A stretch of DNA of 64,000 nucleotides from the NCBI GenBank assembly GCA_022821965.1, contig JAJECN010000042.1, positions 1 to 64,000 of the forward strand. Direction: 5' to 3'. This document shows, one piece after another, positions 27,730 through 36,077 of the stretch (position 1 is the first letter of the stretch; each line of letters begins with the position of its first letter). A program made the position numbers and the translations under genes. The notes under the pieces are model-generated. The model did not search any database. It was not told the DNA's origin and was given only the letters and a program-made list of their open reading frames with translations. The stretch is from Candidatus Poribacteria bacterium. Its GTDB lineage: Bacteria; Poribacteria; WGA-4E; WGA-3G.

Positions 27730-28869
27730 TTACAAGACGCGCAATTCTTCAAATAGAGCTAACTGTTGGCGATAATCTGTCGGAAGGGATCGGATTTCTT
27801 GGTATCCCTCAAAGAAAATTGTCTGTTCATCCTCACTAAAATGGCGTGAAAGCGTCAGAATATCTGAGAGATAATAACCGAACCCAAATTCGCGCACGTC
27901 AATTGGGCAGGGCTGCCCGTCCGAGAGGATGATATTATGCGGTTCCAGATCTGAGTGAATCAGTCCAAAAACGTCTCGTCTTTCTCCGTGTTCCGCAACA
28001 AACTGTGAGAAGCGCGAAGAAAGTGAGGACAGTTTTGCCTGTTCCTCCGTCGAAGCATCCGTGTGGTCACTGGCAAGTGCCTCTTCAATTCGCGGAGTAA
28101 TCCAGTCTATGTCGTACCGAGGACGAATGAACCAGTCTGGTAATTCTAATGTTTCGGACACAGAGTGCATGCGTCCTACCACGGTCCCAAGACGGTGAAT
28201 CAGTTCTGGTGTTTTTTCTGCTGCGGAGAAGTTGTTAAGCGTCTCACCGGGAATCCAATCGTATACAGTCACATAGCGTGGCGGTAGGTCGTTTGGGGAA
28301 ATACACTGAATCATTTCGCCATCGCGTCCGGGCACAGGCGAGAGGGTTTTGACGCTCCCTTTGCTCCAAAGAGCCTCTAACCAATAGATTTTAGACCGAA
28401 TTTCATGGATAGAGGTTCCAGCGCGATGGAGTCTCAATGTGAACCGAGCATCCTCAGTATCTAAGAAAAACAACATATTCGCAACATCAAATCCAGCACC
28501 ACTAATTCGGAATGAAACGTCATTGAATTCATACAACATAACAGCAGCTTTTGCATAGTGCCAATCGGTGATAAGGTATTGCAAAATGTTTCTGTTATAA
28601 ACTATCAAAATGCCGTTGTCGCAAGCGTGTCGTGTTGATTCAGATATAAAGGTCCGTTGTTCATCATCAAGTGAATTCAGGAAGGCAAGGATGGTGGGAT
28701 CAATCTGTGGGGACGGATCAGAAATCGCTTCAAGCCAGTACCGCCTGCATTTCTCATGACAATCAATTCGGTAGACAGGTAGGGAAGGATCGCGGTACCA
28801 CTCTGGTGAACTTTCGATAGCGTATTCAACTGGAGTGCCACAAAATGGGCACGGCATTTTTTCCACCAT
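27730..28869 (-). CDS. Zinc-finger/APH-type kinase fusion, copy 1
   Basis: 379 residues. The N-terminus has a likely zinc site: CPFC (6-9) and CHEKC near 38-42. The rest looks like an aminoglycoside-phosphotransferase/SrkA-type kinase: N-lobe 'RFTLRLHRAGTSIHEIRSKIYWLEAL', hinge 'YVTVYDWIPGETLN', catalytic loop 'IHSDLEPHNIIL' (about 305) with the catalytic Asp and Asn, and metal-binding Asp in 'PIDVREFGFGY'. It would phosphorylate a small molecule or protein using ATP; the target is unknown. The ATG at 28869 has GGAGG upstream. A close paralogue lies at 30954-32093 in the same direction. Confidence 0.75.
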   Translation of the reverse strand: MVEKMPCPFCGTPVEYAIESSPEWYRDPSLPVYRIDCHEKCRRYWLEAISDPSPQIDPTILAFLNSLDDEQRTFISESTRHACDNGILIVYNRNILQYLITDWHYAKAAVMLYEFNDVSFRISGAGFDVANMLFFLDTEDARFTLRLHRAGTSIHEIRSKIYWLEALWSKGSVKTLSPVPGRDGEMIQCISPNDLPPRYVTVYDWIPGETLNNFSAAEKTPELIHRLGTVVGRMHSVSETLELPDWFIRPRYDIDWITPRIEEALASDHTDASTEEQAKLSSLSSRFSQFVAEHGERRDVFGLIHSDLEPHNIILSDGQPCPIDVREFGFGYYLSDILTLSRHFSEDEQTIFFEGYQEIRSLPTDYRQQLALFEELRVL

Positions 28870-28978
28870 GGGGCGTTCCTCCCGCGTTAACTCATTGAAG
28901 GATTAAAATCCCTTAGTAGATACGTTATCATAGATTTGAAGATAGGTCTATAGAAAATAGGGACGTTTCCCGTGCCGT

Positions 28979-29008
28979 TTGACAATCCAAAATCTGTCGT
29001 GTTATACT
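28979..29008 (+). promoter_or_regulatory. Sigma-70-type promoter for the WD40 gene
   Basis: TTGACA (28979-28984) and TATACT (29003-29008) are spaced by 18 bases, with TTATAC one base earlier at 17. The leader to the ATG at 29081 would be about 65 bases. Confidence 0.55.
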
Positions 29009-29080
29009 TTTGTATGAAACTTCGATTCCTAAACAAACTGCTACAGACAATGCTTTTGAAAAATCAAAAGGAATTAAAAA

Positions 29081-30823
29081 ATGAAACCTACACAACACCT
29101 CGCGCTCATACTATTCCTCATTTCAACCCTATTTATTCCAAACCTATCAGCAGAAGACTATAATCAATGGCAACTGCCTGAAGGTGCCAAATTTCGACTC
29201 GGAAAAGGCAACTTACACGACATCAAATATACACCAGATGGTAACCGCATAGCAGTCGCAACGGATATAGGCATTTGGATATACGACACGCAGACAGGAA
29301 AGGAACTCACCCTCCTGACAGGACACACACGTAGGGTTACCTCATTAGGTTTCCCCGCAAACGGACGCTTTCTCGCAAGTGGTAGCTTCGATAAAACAGT
29401 CCGATTGTGGGACATAGACACCGGCAAACAGACCGCAGTTTTCGCTGGGCATCGGGGTGGAATTGAAGCTATTGCTGTGTCTCCAGATGGAAAAACCGTC
29501 GTTAGTGGCGACACATGGAAAGGCACGCTGATCCTCTGGGACACAGAGACAGGCGAACAGCTTGAACGCCACACCACATACACGGACAACCTGATTCGCA
29601 GGTTCAAAATTTGGATTGATAAGCATAGAACCGTGACCTATCCGAACGCTGTTAAAGCACTTGCTTTTTCACCAGACGGAAAAATCTTTGCGAGCGGACA
29701 TTCGGATGGCATTCTGCGGCTCTGGAATGCAGAGACTGGACGAAAACTCTCAACCCTGACGGATCACAAACGGGGTTGGATTGACGGGTTGGCTTTTTCA
29801 CCAGACGGGAAAACCCTCGCCAGCAGTAGTGCAGATGACATCATATTACATAGATTTCAAAAAGGTAAACCCCAGACACACCTTACGATAAAGCATCCCA
29901 CGGACCACTTGGTGTTCTCTCCCGATAGTAAAACCCTCATCGGCTTCGACTGGCAGTCTTGGAAAGGGGAAAACGAAGACCTCCACGTATGGGACACAGC
30001 CACAGGTAAACGTCAGCAATCCATTTACACAAAGCACACGGATCAACATGAAGCGTTAGCGATCTCCGCTGATGGTAATACTATCCTAACCGGCAGCTGG
30101 GACGGCACAATTCACCAATGGGACACAGCAAGAGGAACATATCTCTCTACTTTCGCCACAGGACACGGTAGAGGTGCCAGTACATTGGAGTTTTCTGATG
30201 ATGGACAAACACTCATCAGTCGGCTTGTGCGTTATGGTACCGAAGATCAACTGCTGTTTTGGAATACAACCACGGGTGTCCAAATCTCAGCATCTGACCC
30301 TAAAGAAACGCTCGAAAAACGATCCCCGAATTTACCCAATCGTGCCATCACTGCCAAGATTGATGAAGATCGAAAGCACATTCACGTACAGGATGTCGCA
30401 ACCGGTCGCGAAATGTATCGAATTACTGAACATAAAGGCGATATCTGGACGTTCGCGTTCTCACCCGATAGGAAAATCCTTGCGAGTGGCAGCGATGATG
30501 CGACGATCCGGTTGTGGGATGCCATCACGGGTAACGAAATCCTTACACTCCCGACCTATACAAACCAAGTTTTCGCTGTGGCATTCTCACCTGATGGGAA
30601 AATTCTCGCGGGTGGAAGTGTGTACGACGGACAGTTAGGTAGATCAGACCTCATTCGTTTATGGGAAATTCCAAGTGGACGGATACTGACAACTCTCACT
30701 GGACACACGAGTACTGTCAGGGTATTGCGATTCTCACCTGATGGAAACACCCTCGCCAGCAGTGGTGATGATGGCACTATCTTGCTTTGGGATTTGGATA
30801 AGATCATTCAGTCCGAACGATAA
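29081..30823 (+). CDS. Exported WD40-repeat protein
   Basis: 580 residues. A signal peptide is at about 1-24 ('HLALILFLISTLFIPNLSAED'). Around eleven WD40 repeats follow, seen as 'GH...V..L.FSPDG..LASGS.D.T.RLWD..TG' units, for example 'LLTGHTRRVTSLGFPANG', 'SGSDDATIRLWDAITG' and 'TLTGHTSTVRVLRFSPDG'. This number suits one large or two adjoining propellers, typically a protein-binding platform. No enzymatic domain is attached. It is on the opposite strand to the two kinase genes that flank it. SD is AAGGA before the ATG. Confidence 0.9.
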   Translation: MKPTQHLALILFLISTLFIPNLSAEDYNQWQLPEGAKFRLGKGNLHDIKYTPDGNRIAVATDIGIWIYDTQTGKELTLLTGHTRRVTSLGFPANGRFLASGSFDKTVRLWDIDTGKQTAVFAGHRGGIEAIAVSPDGKTVVSGDTWKGTLILWDTETGEQLERHTTYTDNLIRRFKIWIDKHRTVTYPNAVKALAFSPDGKIFASGHSDGILRLWNAETGRKLSTLTDHKRGWIDGLAFSPDGKTLASSSADDIILHRFQKGKPQTHLTIKHPTDHLVFSPDSKTLIGFDWQSWKGENEDLHVWDTATGKRQQSIYTKHTDQHEALAISADGNTILTGSWDGTIHQWDTARGTYLSTFATGHGRGASTLEFSDDGQTLISRLVRYGTEDQLLFWNTTTGVQISASDPKETLEKRSPNLPNRAITAKIDEDRKHIHVQDVATGREMYRITEHKGDIWTFAFSPDRKILASGSDDATIRLWDAITGNEILTLPTYTNQVFAVAFSPDGKILAGGSVYDGQLGRSDLIRLWEIPSGRILTTLTGHTSTVRVLRFSPDGNTLASSGDDGTILLWDLDKIIQSER

Positions 30824-30879
30824 ACGTTGCGTTCATCTACAGCGACTTGCGGTTCGCAGGCACCTTCTTCTATAGACAT

Positions 30880-30905
30880 AGCACTCCGCTGGCGTGCGGA
30901 AGTCT
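30880..30905. repeat. Small hairpin between convergent genes
   Basis: GCACTCC-gct-GGCGTGC, one mismatch, within the 130-base gap between the WD40 stop and the stop of kinase copy 2. It may act as a terminator or be a dispersed repeat; no T-tract decides this. Confidence 0.3.
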
Positions 30906-30953
30906 GCTTTTCCTTTCCATCTGTTTTTGTTAGGACGAGACTTACCCGCTGGA

Positions 30954-32093
30954 TCACAGCAGACCTATATCATCAAATAGAGCAAACTGTTGACGGTAAT
31001 CTTTCGGTAGTGATCGAATTTCTTGATACCCCTCGAAGAAAATCGGCTGTTCGTCCGTATCGAAACAGCGCGAAACATTCAGAACATCTGAAATATAGTA
31101 GCCAAACCCTAAGTGGACCATGTCAATTGGACAGGGTTGTGTCTCCGACATAACAATATTATGAGGTTCAAAATCCAAGTTAATGAGTCCAAAAACGTGT
31201 CTACCTTCCCCATGCTCCGCGGCAAACCGCGAGAAGCGCGAAGAAACGGTGGAGAGTTTTTCGATCTCCCTCGATGAATAATGCCTGTAATCCTTCCCAA
31301 ATGCCTCCTCAACTTTCAGATTGATCCAGTCAATGTCGTATCGAGGACGGGTGAACCATTGCGGCAGCTTTAAGGTCTCCGAGATCGCGTGCATGCGACC
31401 CAGCATGTTCCCAAGACTCCGAATCAGTTCAGGCGTTTTTTCGTCCTCGGAGAGTAGGTTAAGCGTCTTGCCCGGAATCCAATTGTAGGCGGTAGCATAT
31501 CGCACCGGTAGGGCGTTTCCAGAGGGACATTGAACCAGTTCTCCGTCACATCCCTGCACCGGGGATAAAGTCTTGACCTTCGCCTTGTTCCACAATGCTT
31601 TTAACCAATAGACTTCAGAGCGGACTTTATTGATAGAAGTTCCAGGCTGATGAAGTCTCAGGGTCCATCGGTTGCCCTCACTCTCTACAAAAAACAGCCG
31701 ATTCTCAGCATCCAATCCGGTCCCGCTGACCTGGAAGGTGGCATTACGCCATCCATACAGTATAACAGCCGCCTTTGCATAGTGATAATCGGTGAGAAGT
31801 TGTTGCAACTCACTTCTGTCATAAATTATCCAAATCCCGGTATCACGAACACGCTGTGTTGATTCGGATATAAACATCCGTTGTTTATCACTTAGCCCAC
31901 CAAGGAAGGACAGAATAGCTGGGTCAATCTGTGGGTGCGGATCAGAAATTGCTGCAAGCCAATACCGTCTGCATTTCTCGTGACAATCGATTCGGTAGAC
32001 GGGTAGGGACGGATCTCGGTACCACTCCGGTGAACTTTCTATAGCGTATTCAACTTGAGTGCCACAAATCGGGCACGGCATTGTTTCTACCAT
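30954..32093 (-). CDS. Zinc-finger/APH-type kinase fusion, copy 2
   Basis: 379 residues, the same length as copy 1 and closely similar throughout. The N-terminal zinc site is conserved (CPIC at 6-9, CHEKC near 38-42). In the catalytic loop the usual His is replaced: 'GLINLDFEPHNIVM', with the Asp and Asn retained. The metal-binding segment reads 'PIDMVHLGFGY'. Similarity to copy 1 continues for about 40 bases upstream, including the SD (AAAGGAGG), so a duplication of gene plus leader is likely. Activity may differ between copies because of the His-to-Asn change. Function unknown. Confidence 0.75.
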   Translation of the reverse strand: MVETMPCPICGTQVEYAIESSPEWYRDPSLPVYRIDCHEKCRRYWLAAISDPHPQIDPAILSFLGGLSDKQRMFISESTQRVRDTGIWIIYDRSELQQLLTDYHYAKAAVILYGWRNATFQVSGTGLDAENRLFFVESEGNRWTLRLHQPGTSINKVRSEVYWLKALWNKAKVKTLSPVQGCDGELVQCPSGNALPVRYATAYNWIPGKTLNLLSEDEKTPELIRSLGNMLGRMHAISETLKLPQWFTRPRYDIDWINLKVEEAFGKDYRHYSSREIEKLSTVSSRFSRFAAEHGEGRHVFGLINLDFEPHNIVMSETQPCPIDMVHLGFGYYISDVLNVSRCFDTDEQPIFFEGYQEIRSLPKDYRQQFALFDDIGLL

Positions 32094-32202
32094 GGGGGGT
32101 GTTCCTCCTTTGTTAACTTATCGAAGGATTAAACCCGAATTCCGTTCTCTTTCTTCAATGAAAATAAAAATTTAAACAGGACTGTCGTCTCGAAAATTTT
32201 CA

Positions 32203-33474
32203 TCATCTTTGCGCAGACCTCGGTTCAGCCAATCGGAAAGTTAGCAGAAACCCGAACAAGACGAGAATACCACATCCGATAAAAACCGGTTCAAAGGCGA
32301 ATTCCTCGATTAACGTCCCAATCAGAGGGGAAACGAACAACGGAATCGCTTGAAAAAGGCTCATCACACCAAGATATTGGGGGTGTTTCTCCTGTGGTGC
32401 AATTTCAAGGGTGTAGTTTGTGACGATGCGGGCTGACACCGGTGTGAATCCCATAAGCGCAAAGATAATCCAATAAAACTGCGCACCGGAAGGCATTCGA
32501 CTAATACCAACCGCCAACAAGGGCATACAGGCACTGATTAATATCAGGATACGCAAGACGAATCGGTTCCCTGAACGGTCTGCGATGTTGCCCATGATAC
32601 CCGCACCGATAGCATTGGACGCATTTTGTGCAATTATCAACGTGACGAAACCAGAAGGAACTAACCCTAATGTCCGCTTTCCAAAAACCGTATAGTGTGG
32701 GAAAAGGGGCCAGATTGAGTAAAACAGCAGGATAACGATTGCAAATCGCCGAAAATTTCTGTCGTATCGTAACGATAGGAGCGCGTCGCCGAGAAATCTG
32801 AAAAAAGGTGCCGTGCCCTCTGGACGTGAAGGGAGTTCTCTAAACCAGAAACTGACTGCCGCTGCGACACCAAAGAAAAAGGCTGTTCCACTAAAGAGCA
32901 GCGCATAACGTGGAGTACTCCCAGAAAGCCAACGCGGTAAGAGGTAAAAAGCAACACCGATCGCAAGTGTACAACCGATGATATTGGAATAGGCGAGTAA
33001 CCTGCCCCGTTTTTCGGGACTGATGAGTTTTCCTTGTAGTGTTCCGGTAGCCAGATGATTGCAACCGACCGCGAGCCAGTGTAGGGTACACAGCAGGAGA
33101 AAAACAACAACAATGACGTTGGATGACCAGCGTGTCAGGGTTAACGTCGCAGACAACACAAACCACGGAATCGCAAAACCAAAACCCGTGAGAATAAAGA
33201 ACCCCTGCTTTTTCGGCATTCGGGCGACACGTTGCGCGACCAAAAACTGGGGCAAACTCTGCCCGATTCGCAGAATGAGCGGTAACAATCCGCGGATGGT
33301 TCCAGAGGAGGTATAGACATCAATAAACGCTGGAATGACCACAGACTCGGATTTGAACATCCAACCGAGACGCATCAGAATCTGGTTTAGAGCGAATACA
33401 ATTAAATTGCGCTTTTCATGCGGATAAGGCTCTTCCGAAAGGTCGTTCGTCTGATCTGGTGCGCTTTTATCCAT
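32203..33474 (-). CDS. MFS transporter
   Basis: 423 residues with about twelve hydrophobic segments and a charged, probably cytosolic, 30-residue N-terminus. Features fitting the Major Facilitator Superfamily include two six-helix halves and a basic loop after helix 2 ('AQRVARMPKKQGFF'), with an MFS-like 'GNIADRSGNRFVLR' in the second half. It is a secondary transporter in the inner membrane. The substrate is unknown, but the following aldo/keto reductase and glycoside hydrolases suggest a sugar or glycoside; that is inference. The SD is weak (GGAAT). Confidence 0.85.
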   Translation of the reverse strand: MDKSAPDQTNDLSEEPYPHEKRNLIVFALNQILMRLGWMFKSESVVIPAFIDVYTSSGTIRGLLPLILRIGQSLPQFLVAQRVARMPKKQGFFILTGFGFAIPWFVLSATLTLTRWSSNVIVVVFLLLCTLHWLAVGCNHLATGTLQGKLISPEKRGRLLAYSNIIGCTLAIGVAFYLLPRWLSGSTPRYALLFSGTAFFFGVAAAVSFWFRELPSRPEGTAPFFRFLGDALLSLRYDRNFRRFAIVILLFYSIWPLFPHYTVFGKRTLGLVPSGFVTLIIAQNASNAIGAGIMGNIADRSGNRFVLRILILISACMPLLAVGISRMPSGAQFYWIIFALMGFTPVSARIVTNYTLEIAPQEKHPQYLGVMSLFQAIPLFVSPLIGTLIEEFAFEPVFIGCGILVLFGFLLTFRLAEPRSAQR

Positions 33475-33530
33475 TGAAATTCCAGTCGTTTGTTAGCAAA
33501 TTCACTCGTTTCCTTACTTTAGCATCGGAT

Positions 33531-34337
33531 TTAAGTCAGCGCGCCTTCCTCGAGCCGCTGCGCCCCATATCTCTCCAAATTCGCTTGTTCCTCCGGTGTC
33601 AAGGTCTCTTGCTCGGAGAGTGCTTCTGCAATCCGATGGAATCGTTCAACGTCCCTCAATCCCATGATCGTTAGATTTACACTCTTATGACTGAGCACAT
33701 ACCGATAAAATTGCTCTGGAGATGGCGCATCAGCATCCCCAAAAAGTCTGTCATTACGCGAGGCGTTCATAATGACGACACCGGTATCATGTTTGTCAGC
33801 AGCGGGGAAAACTGTATCCTCCGGCGTTTTCATCGCACAGTTATACCAACAGAGAACGGTGTCGAAGAATCCTGTGTCAACAGCGTGCTGTATCTCAACC
33901 CAATCATGTCCGGTAACACCGATAAAGCGGATAAGTCCTTCATCTCGCGCCTTCTGAGCCATTTCCAGCGCACCGCCGGGTGCCAACGCTCGGTCTCGTT
34001 CCTCTTTCGAGTTCAGGTGATGCAGTTGGTAAATATCAATGTAATCAACGTCAAGCATCCGTAACGACGTTTCAAGTTCTGTCCGTGCGCCTTTTGCATC
34101 GCGCTTAGCGGTTTTTGTCGCAAGAATCAGCGCATCACGTTGCCCTTTTATTGCAGTCCCAATGACTTTTTCATCCTCGCCATCTCTGTAGGCTCGCGCT
34201 GTATCCATATAATTGATACCGGCATCAATCGCTTTCCGGTAACCATCAACAGATTCACAATACGCGCCCCCACTACCGAGTCGAGTGACCGTCAAACCTG
34301 TACGACCTAAAACTGTTCTCGGAATCTCATAAGCCAT
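33531..34337 (-). CDS. Aldo/keto reductase
   Basis: 268 residues from the ATG at 34337 (SD AGAGGTG; a GTG 9 bases earlier is possible). The catalytic tetrad can be read: Asp and Tyr in 'MDTARAYRDGEDEKVIG', Lys in 'ILATKTAKRD', His in 'IYQLHHLN'. The C-terminal NADPH-binding segment is shorter than in many family members. It should reduce an aldehyde or ketone with NAD(P)H. A second, longer member of the family is at 54155-55168. Confidence 0.85.
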   Translation of the reverse strand: MAYEIPRTVLGRTGLTVTRLGSGGAYCESVDGYRKAIDAGINYMDTARAYRDGEDEKVIGTAIKGQRDALILATKTAKRDAKGARTELETSLRMLDVDYIDIYQLHHLNSKEERDRALAPGGALEMAQKARDEGLIRFIGVTGHDWVEIQHAVDTGFFDTVLCWYNCAMKTPEDTVFPAADKHDTGVVIMNASRNDRLFGDADAPSPEQFYRYVLSHKSVNLTIMGLRDVERFHRIAEALSEQETLTPEEQANLERYGAQRLEEGALT

Positions 34338-34352
34338 TATGTTCACCTCTTA

Positions 34353-34479
34353 TGGCTATCAACAAGAATAGCCATCAGCAGTCAGGGTGGATTTTTTCAA
34401 AAATCCTTTCAGCAATTAGTAGAAGAGATTATCCTTTAAGAACACCTCTTTGCTGATGACTGATTGCTAATTGCTAATT
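34353..34479. repeat. Palindromic repeat (TGTCAGTT family relative)
   Basis: Starts with hairpin GGCTAT...ATAGCC, then TCAGCAGTCAG, an internal hairpin GGATTTT-ttc-AAAAATCC followed by TTTCAG, and a right arm of CTGATGACTGATTGCTAATTGC. The internal hairpin plus TTTCAG occupies the same place as GGTTTT..AAAACC plus TTTCAG in the copy at 11411-11543. Confidence 0.55.
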
Positions 34480-34532
34480 TACCCTTGAATGTTAGGAAGA
34501 GTATATGCTATTTTGCCGTAAGCGTCAACCTT

Positions 34533-36056
34533 TTAAAATGCGGGTGCCATCTCCCACGCCTGAACGGATCGGAAATGCGCCTGCCCACCGCGACTCACCA
34601 ACCTTACACCGATACTGTCGGCTCGTGTCGGATAGACGCGTTGTGTAATACACTGCCTACCGTTAGCAAACACTTCAACAACAGACTTATCGACATAGAT
34701 ACGGAGTTGAAGTGTTTCGCTGTCTTTCAGTGAGAACGGTGCGCGCTGTGCGTCAACAAACCGCTCCGATTCTGGTAATCTTGCATTGCCGCCTGCGTCT
34801 CGGTAGTGTGGATACTGAATGGCTTCGTTTAAGGTCGAGCGACTGATGTCAATTTTTACCGTTCTTTCCGCTGGAACATACAAGACACCGGTTTGTTCAG
34901 CATCATCTGGTGAGCAGAGCACCTGGACCCCAACTTCGGTTGCATAGCTGGGGTCAATTTCGACAGCCAACTCAAGGCAGTTCCCCTGAACCTCTTCTAA
35001 GTTCATCTCATCATCGGCGTTCAAGGTAATATTTTCACGGACTTTTGGGTTCATCCGTAGGCATTCCAACTCCGGCACCGGTTCAATCTGCAAACTACCG
35101 TCGGTTGCAAGAGAAAGAATTCGTGGCACTGTCATAACCCCCGACCAACCGGACGCACGTTCCTGTTCAACCCCGCGGATTTCTCGGATCCAATCGAAAA
35201 AGATACGCCGTCCTTGCGCGTCCAACAGCGAACGCGGTCCACCGAGCAACCCGCCTTCCCAACTCATCCGTCCATAGCTTTCGACATAATACCGCTCGTT
35301 TTCAAATCTACCGAGGTAATACTGCGTACCTTGCCAATGGCTGCAAAATAGCAGCATGTGCTTATCGCCTAACGGATAAAAATCAGGGACCGCGCAGTCC
35401 TCTTTTGCGTCTGTCCACTCGCGCCGTGATTGATAAAAAGAGCGCACGAATTCCCAATCCACAAGATTAGACGACTTAAACAGGGCAGTTCCGTCTCCAC
35501 TCTGTCCGGGGATCGTATTTCCGATGAGCGCGTAATAGGTATCGCCTTCTACCCAAGCACACGGATCAAACACGATATATTCACCGTGCCCTTTTTCACC
35601 GGGTTTTGGGACTGGAATCACCGGATTGGCTGGATGCTTATCCCACGTAATAAGCAAGTCATCATCACTCGTTGCAATACACGTTCCGTCAGGGACTCCA
35701 TGGTAGATGAATGTCGGGACATCTTCCAGATTCACAAGGGCACCGCCGCTAAAGCAGCCGTTACGGTCCGGCCCGTCGAGATCGGGCGTTAAAGCGATTG
35801 GATGATGCACCCAATGCACCAGATCAACACTCGACGCGTGTCCCCACTGCATCCATTTCCAATAGCCACCTTCGGGATTGTGTTGATAGAAGATGTGGTA
35901 TCGTCCCTTCCAAAAAATGGAACCGTTAATATCATTCATCCATCCAAATGGCGGGGTGAAGTGATAACACGGTCGATAAGGATCGTTTTCGTACATTGCA
36001 CCAAGCACGCGTCTGCTGTGAATAAGGGCTTCCGTTTTTTCAATGGCTGTGTTCAT
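34533..36056 (-). CDS. GH32 family glycoside hydrolase (invertase/levanase-like)
   Basis: 507 residues. The GH32 nucleophile motif reads 'FGWMNDINGS' (canonical WMNDPNG, here Pro to Ile). The transition-state Asp is in 'VFDPCAW' (canonical RDP, Arg missing), and the acid/base Glu in 'TDAKEDCAVPDFYPLG' (EC-type motif). A C-terminal beta-sandwich ('DKSVVEVFANGRQCITQRVYP') is typical of the family. It should cleave fructosides such as sucrose or levan. No signal peptide is seen, so it acts in the cytosol, consistent with import by the MFS protein. It follows the glycosidase-like gene by 21 bases. Confidence 0.85.
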   Translation of the reverse strand: MNTAIEKTEALIHSRRVLGAMYENDPYRPCYHFTPPFGWMNDINGSIFWKGRYHIFYQHNPEGGYWKWMQWGHASSVDLVHWVHHPIALTPDLDGPDRNGCFSGGALVNLEDVPTFIYHGVPDGTCIATSDDDLLITWDKHPANPVIPVPKPGEKGHGEYIVFDPCAWVEGDTYYALIGNTIPGQSGDGTALFKSSNLVDWEFVRSFYQSRREWTDAKEDCAVPDFYPLGDKHMLLFCSHWQGTQYYLGRFENERYYVESYGRMSWEGGLLGGPRSLLDAQGRRIFFDWIREIRGVEQERASGWSGVMTVPRILSLATDGSLQIEPVPELECLRMNPKVRENITLNADDEMNLEEVQGNCLELAVEIDPSYATEVGVQVLCSPDDAEQTGVLYVPAERTVKIDISRSTLNEAIQYPHYRDAGGNARLPESERFVDAQRAPFSLKDSETLQLRIYVDKSVVEVFANGRQCITQRVYPTRADSIGVRLVSRGGQAHFRSVQAWEMAPAF

Positions 36057-36077
36057 AGTTTTGTTGTTCCTTACAAA

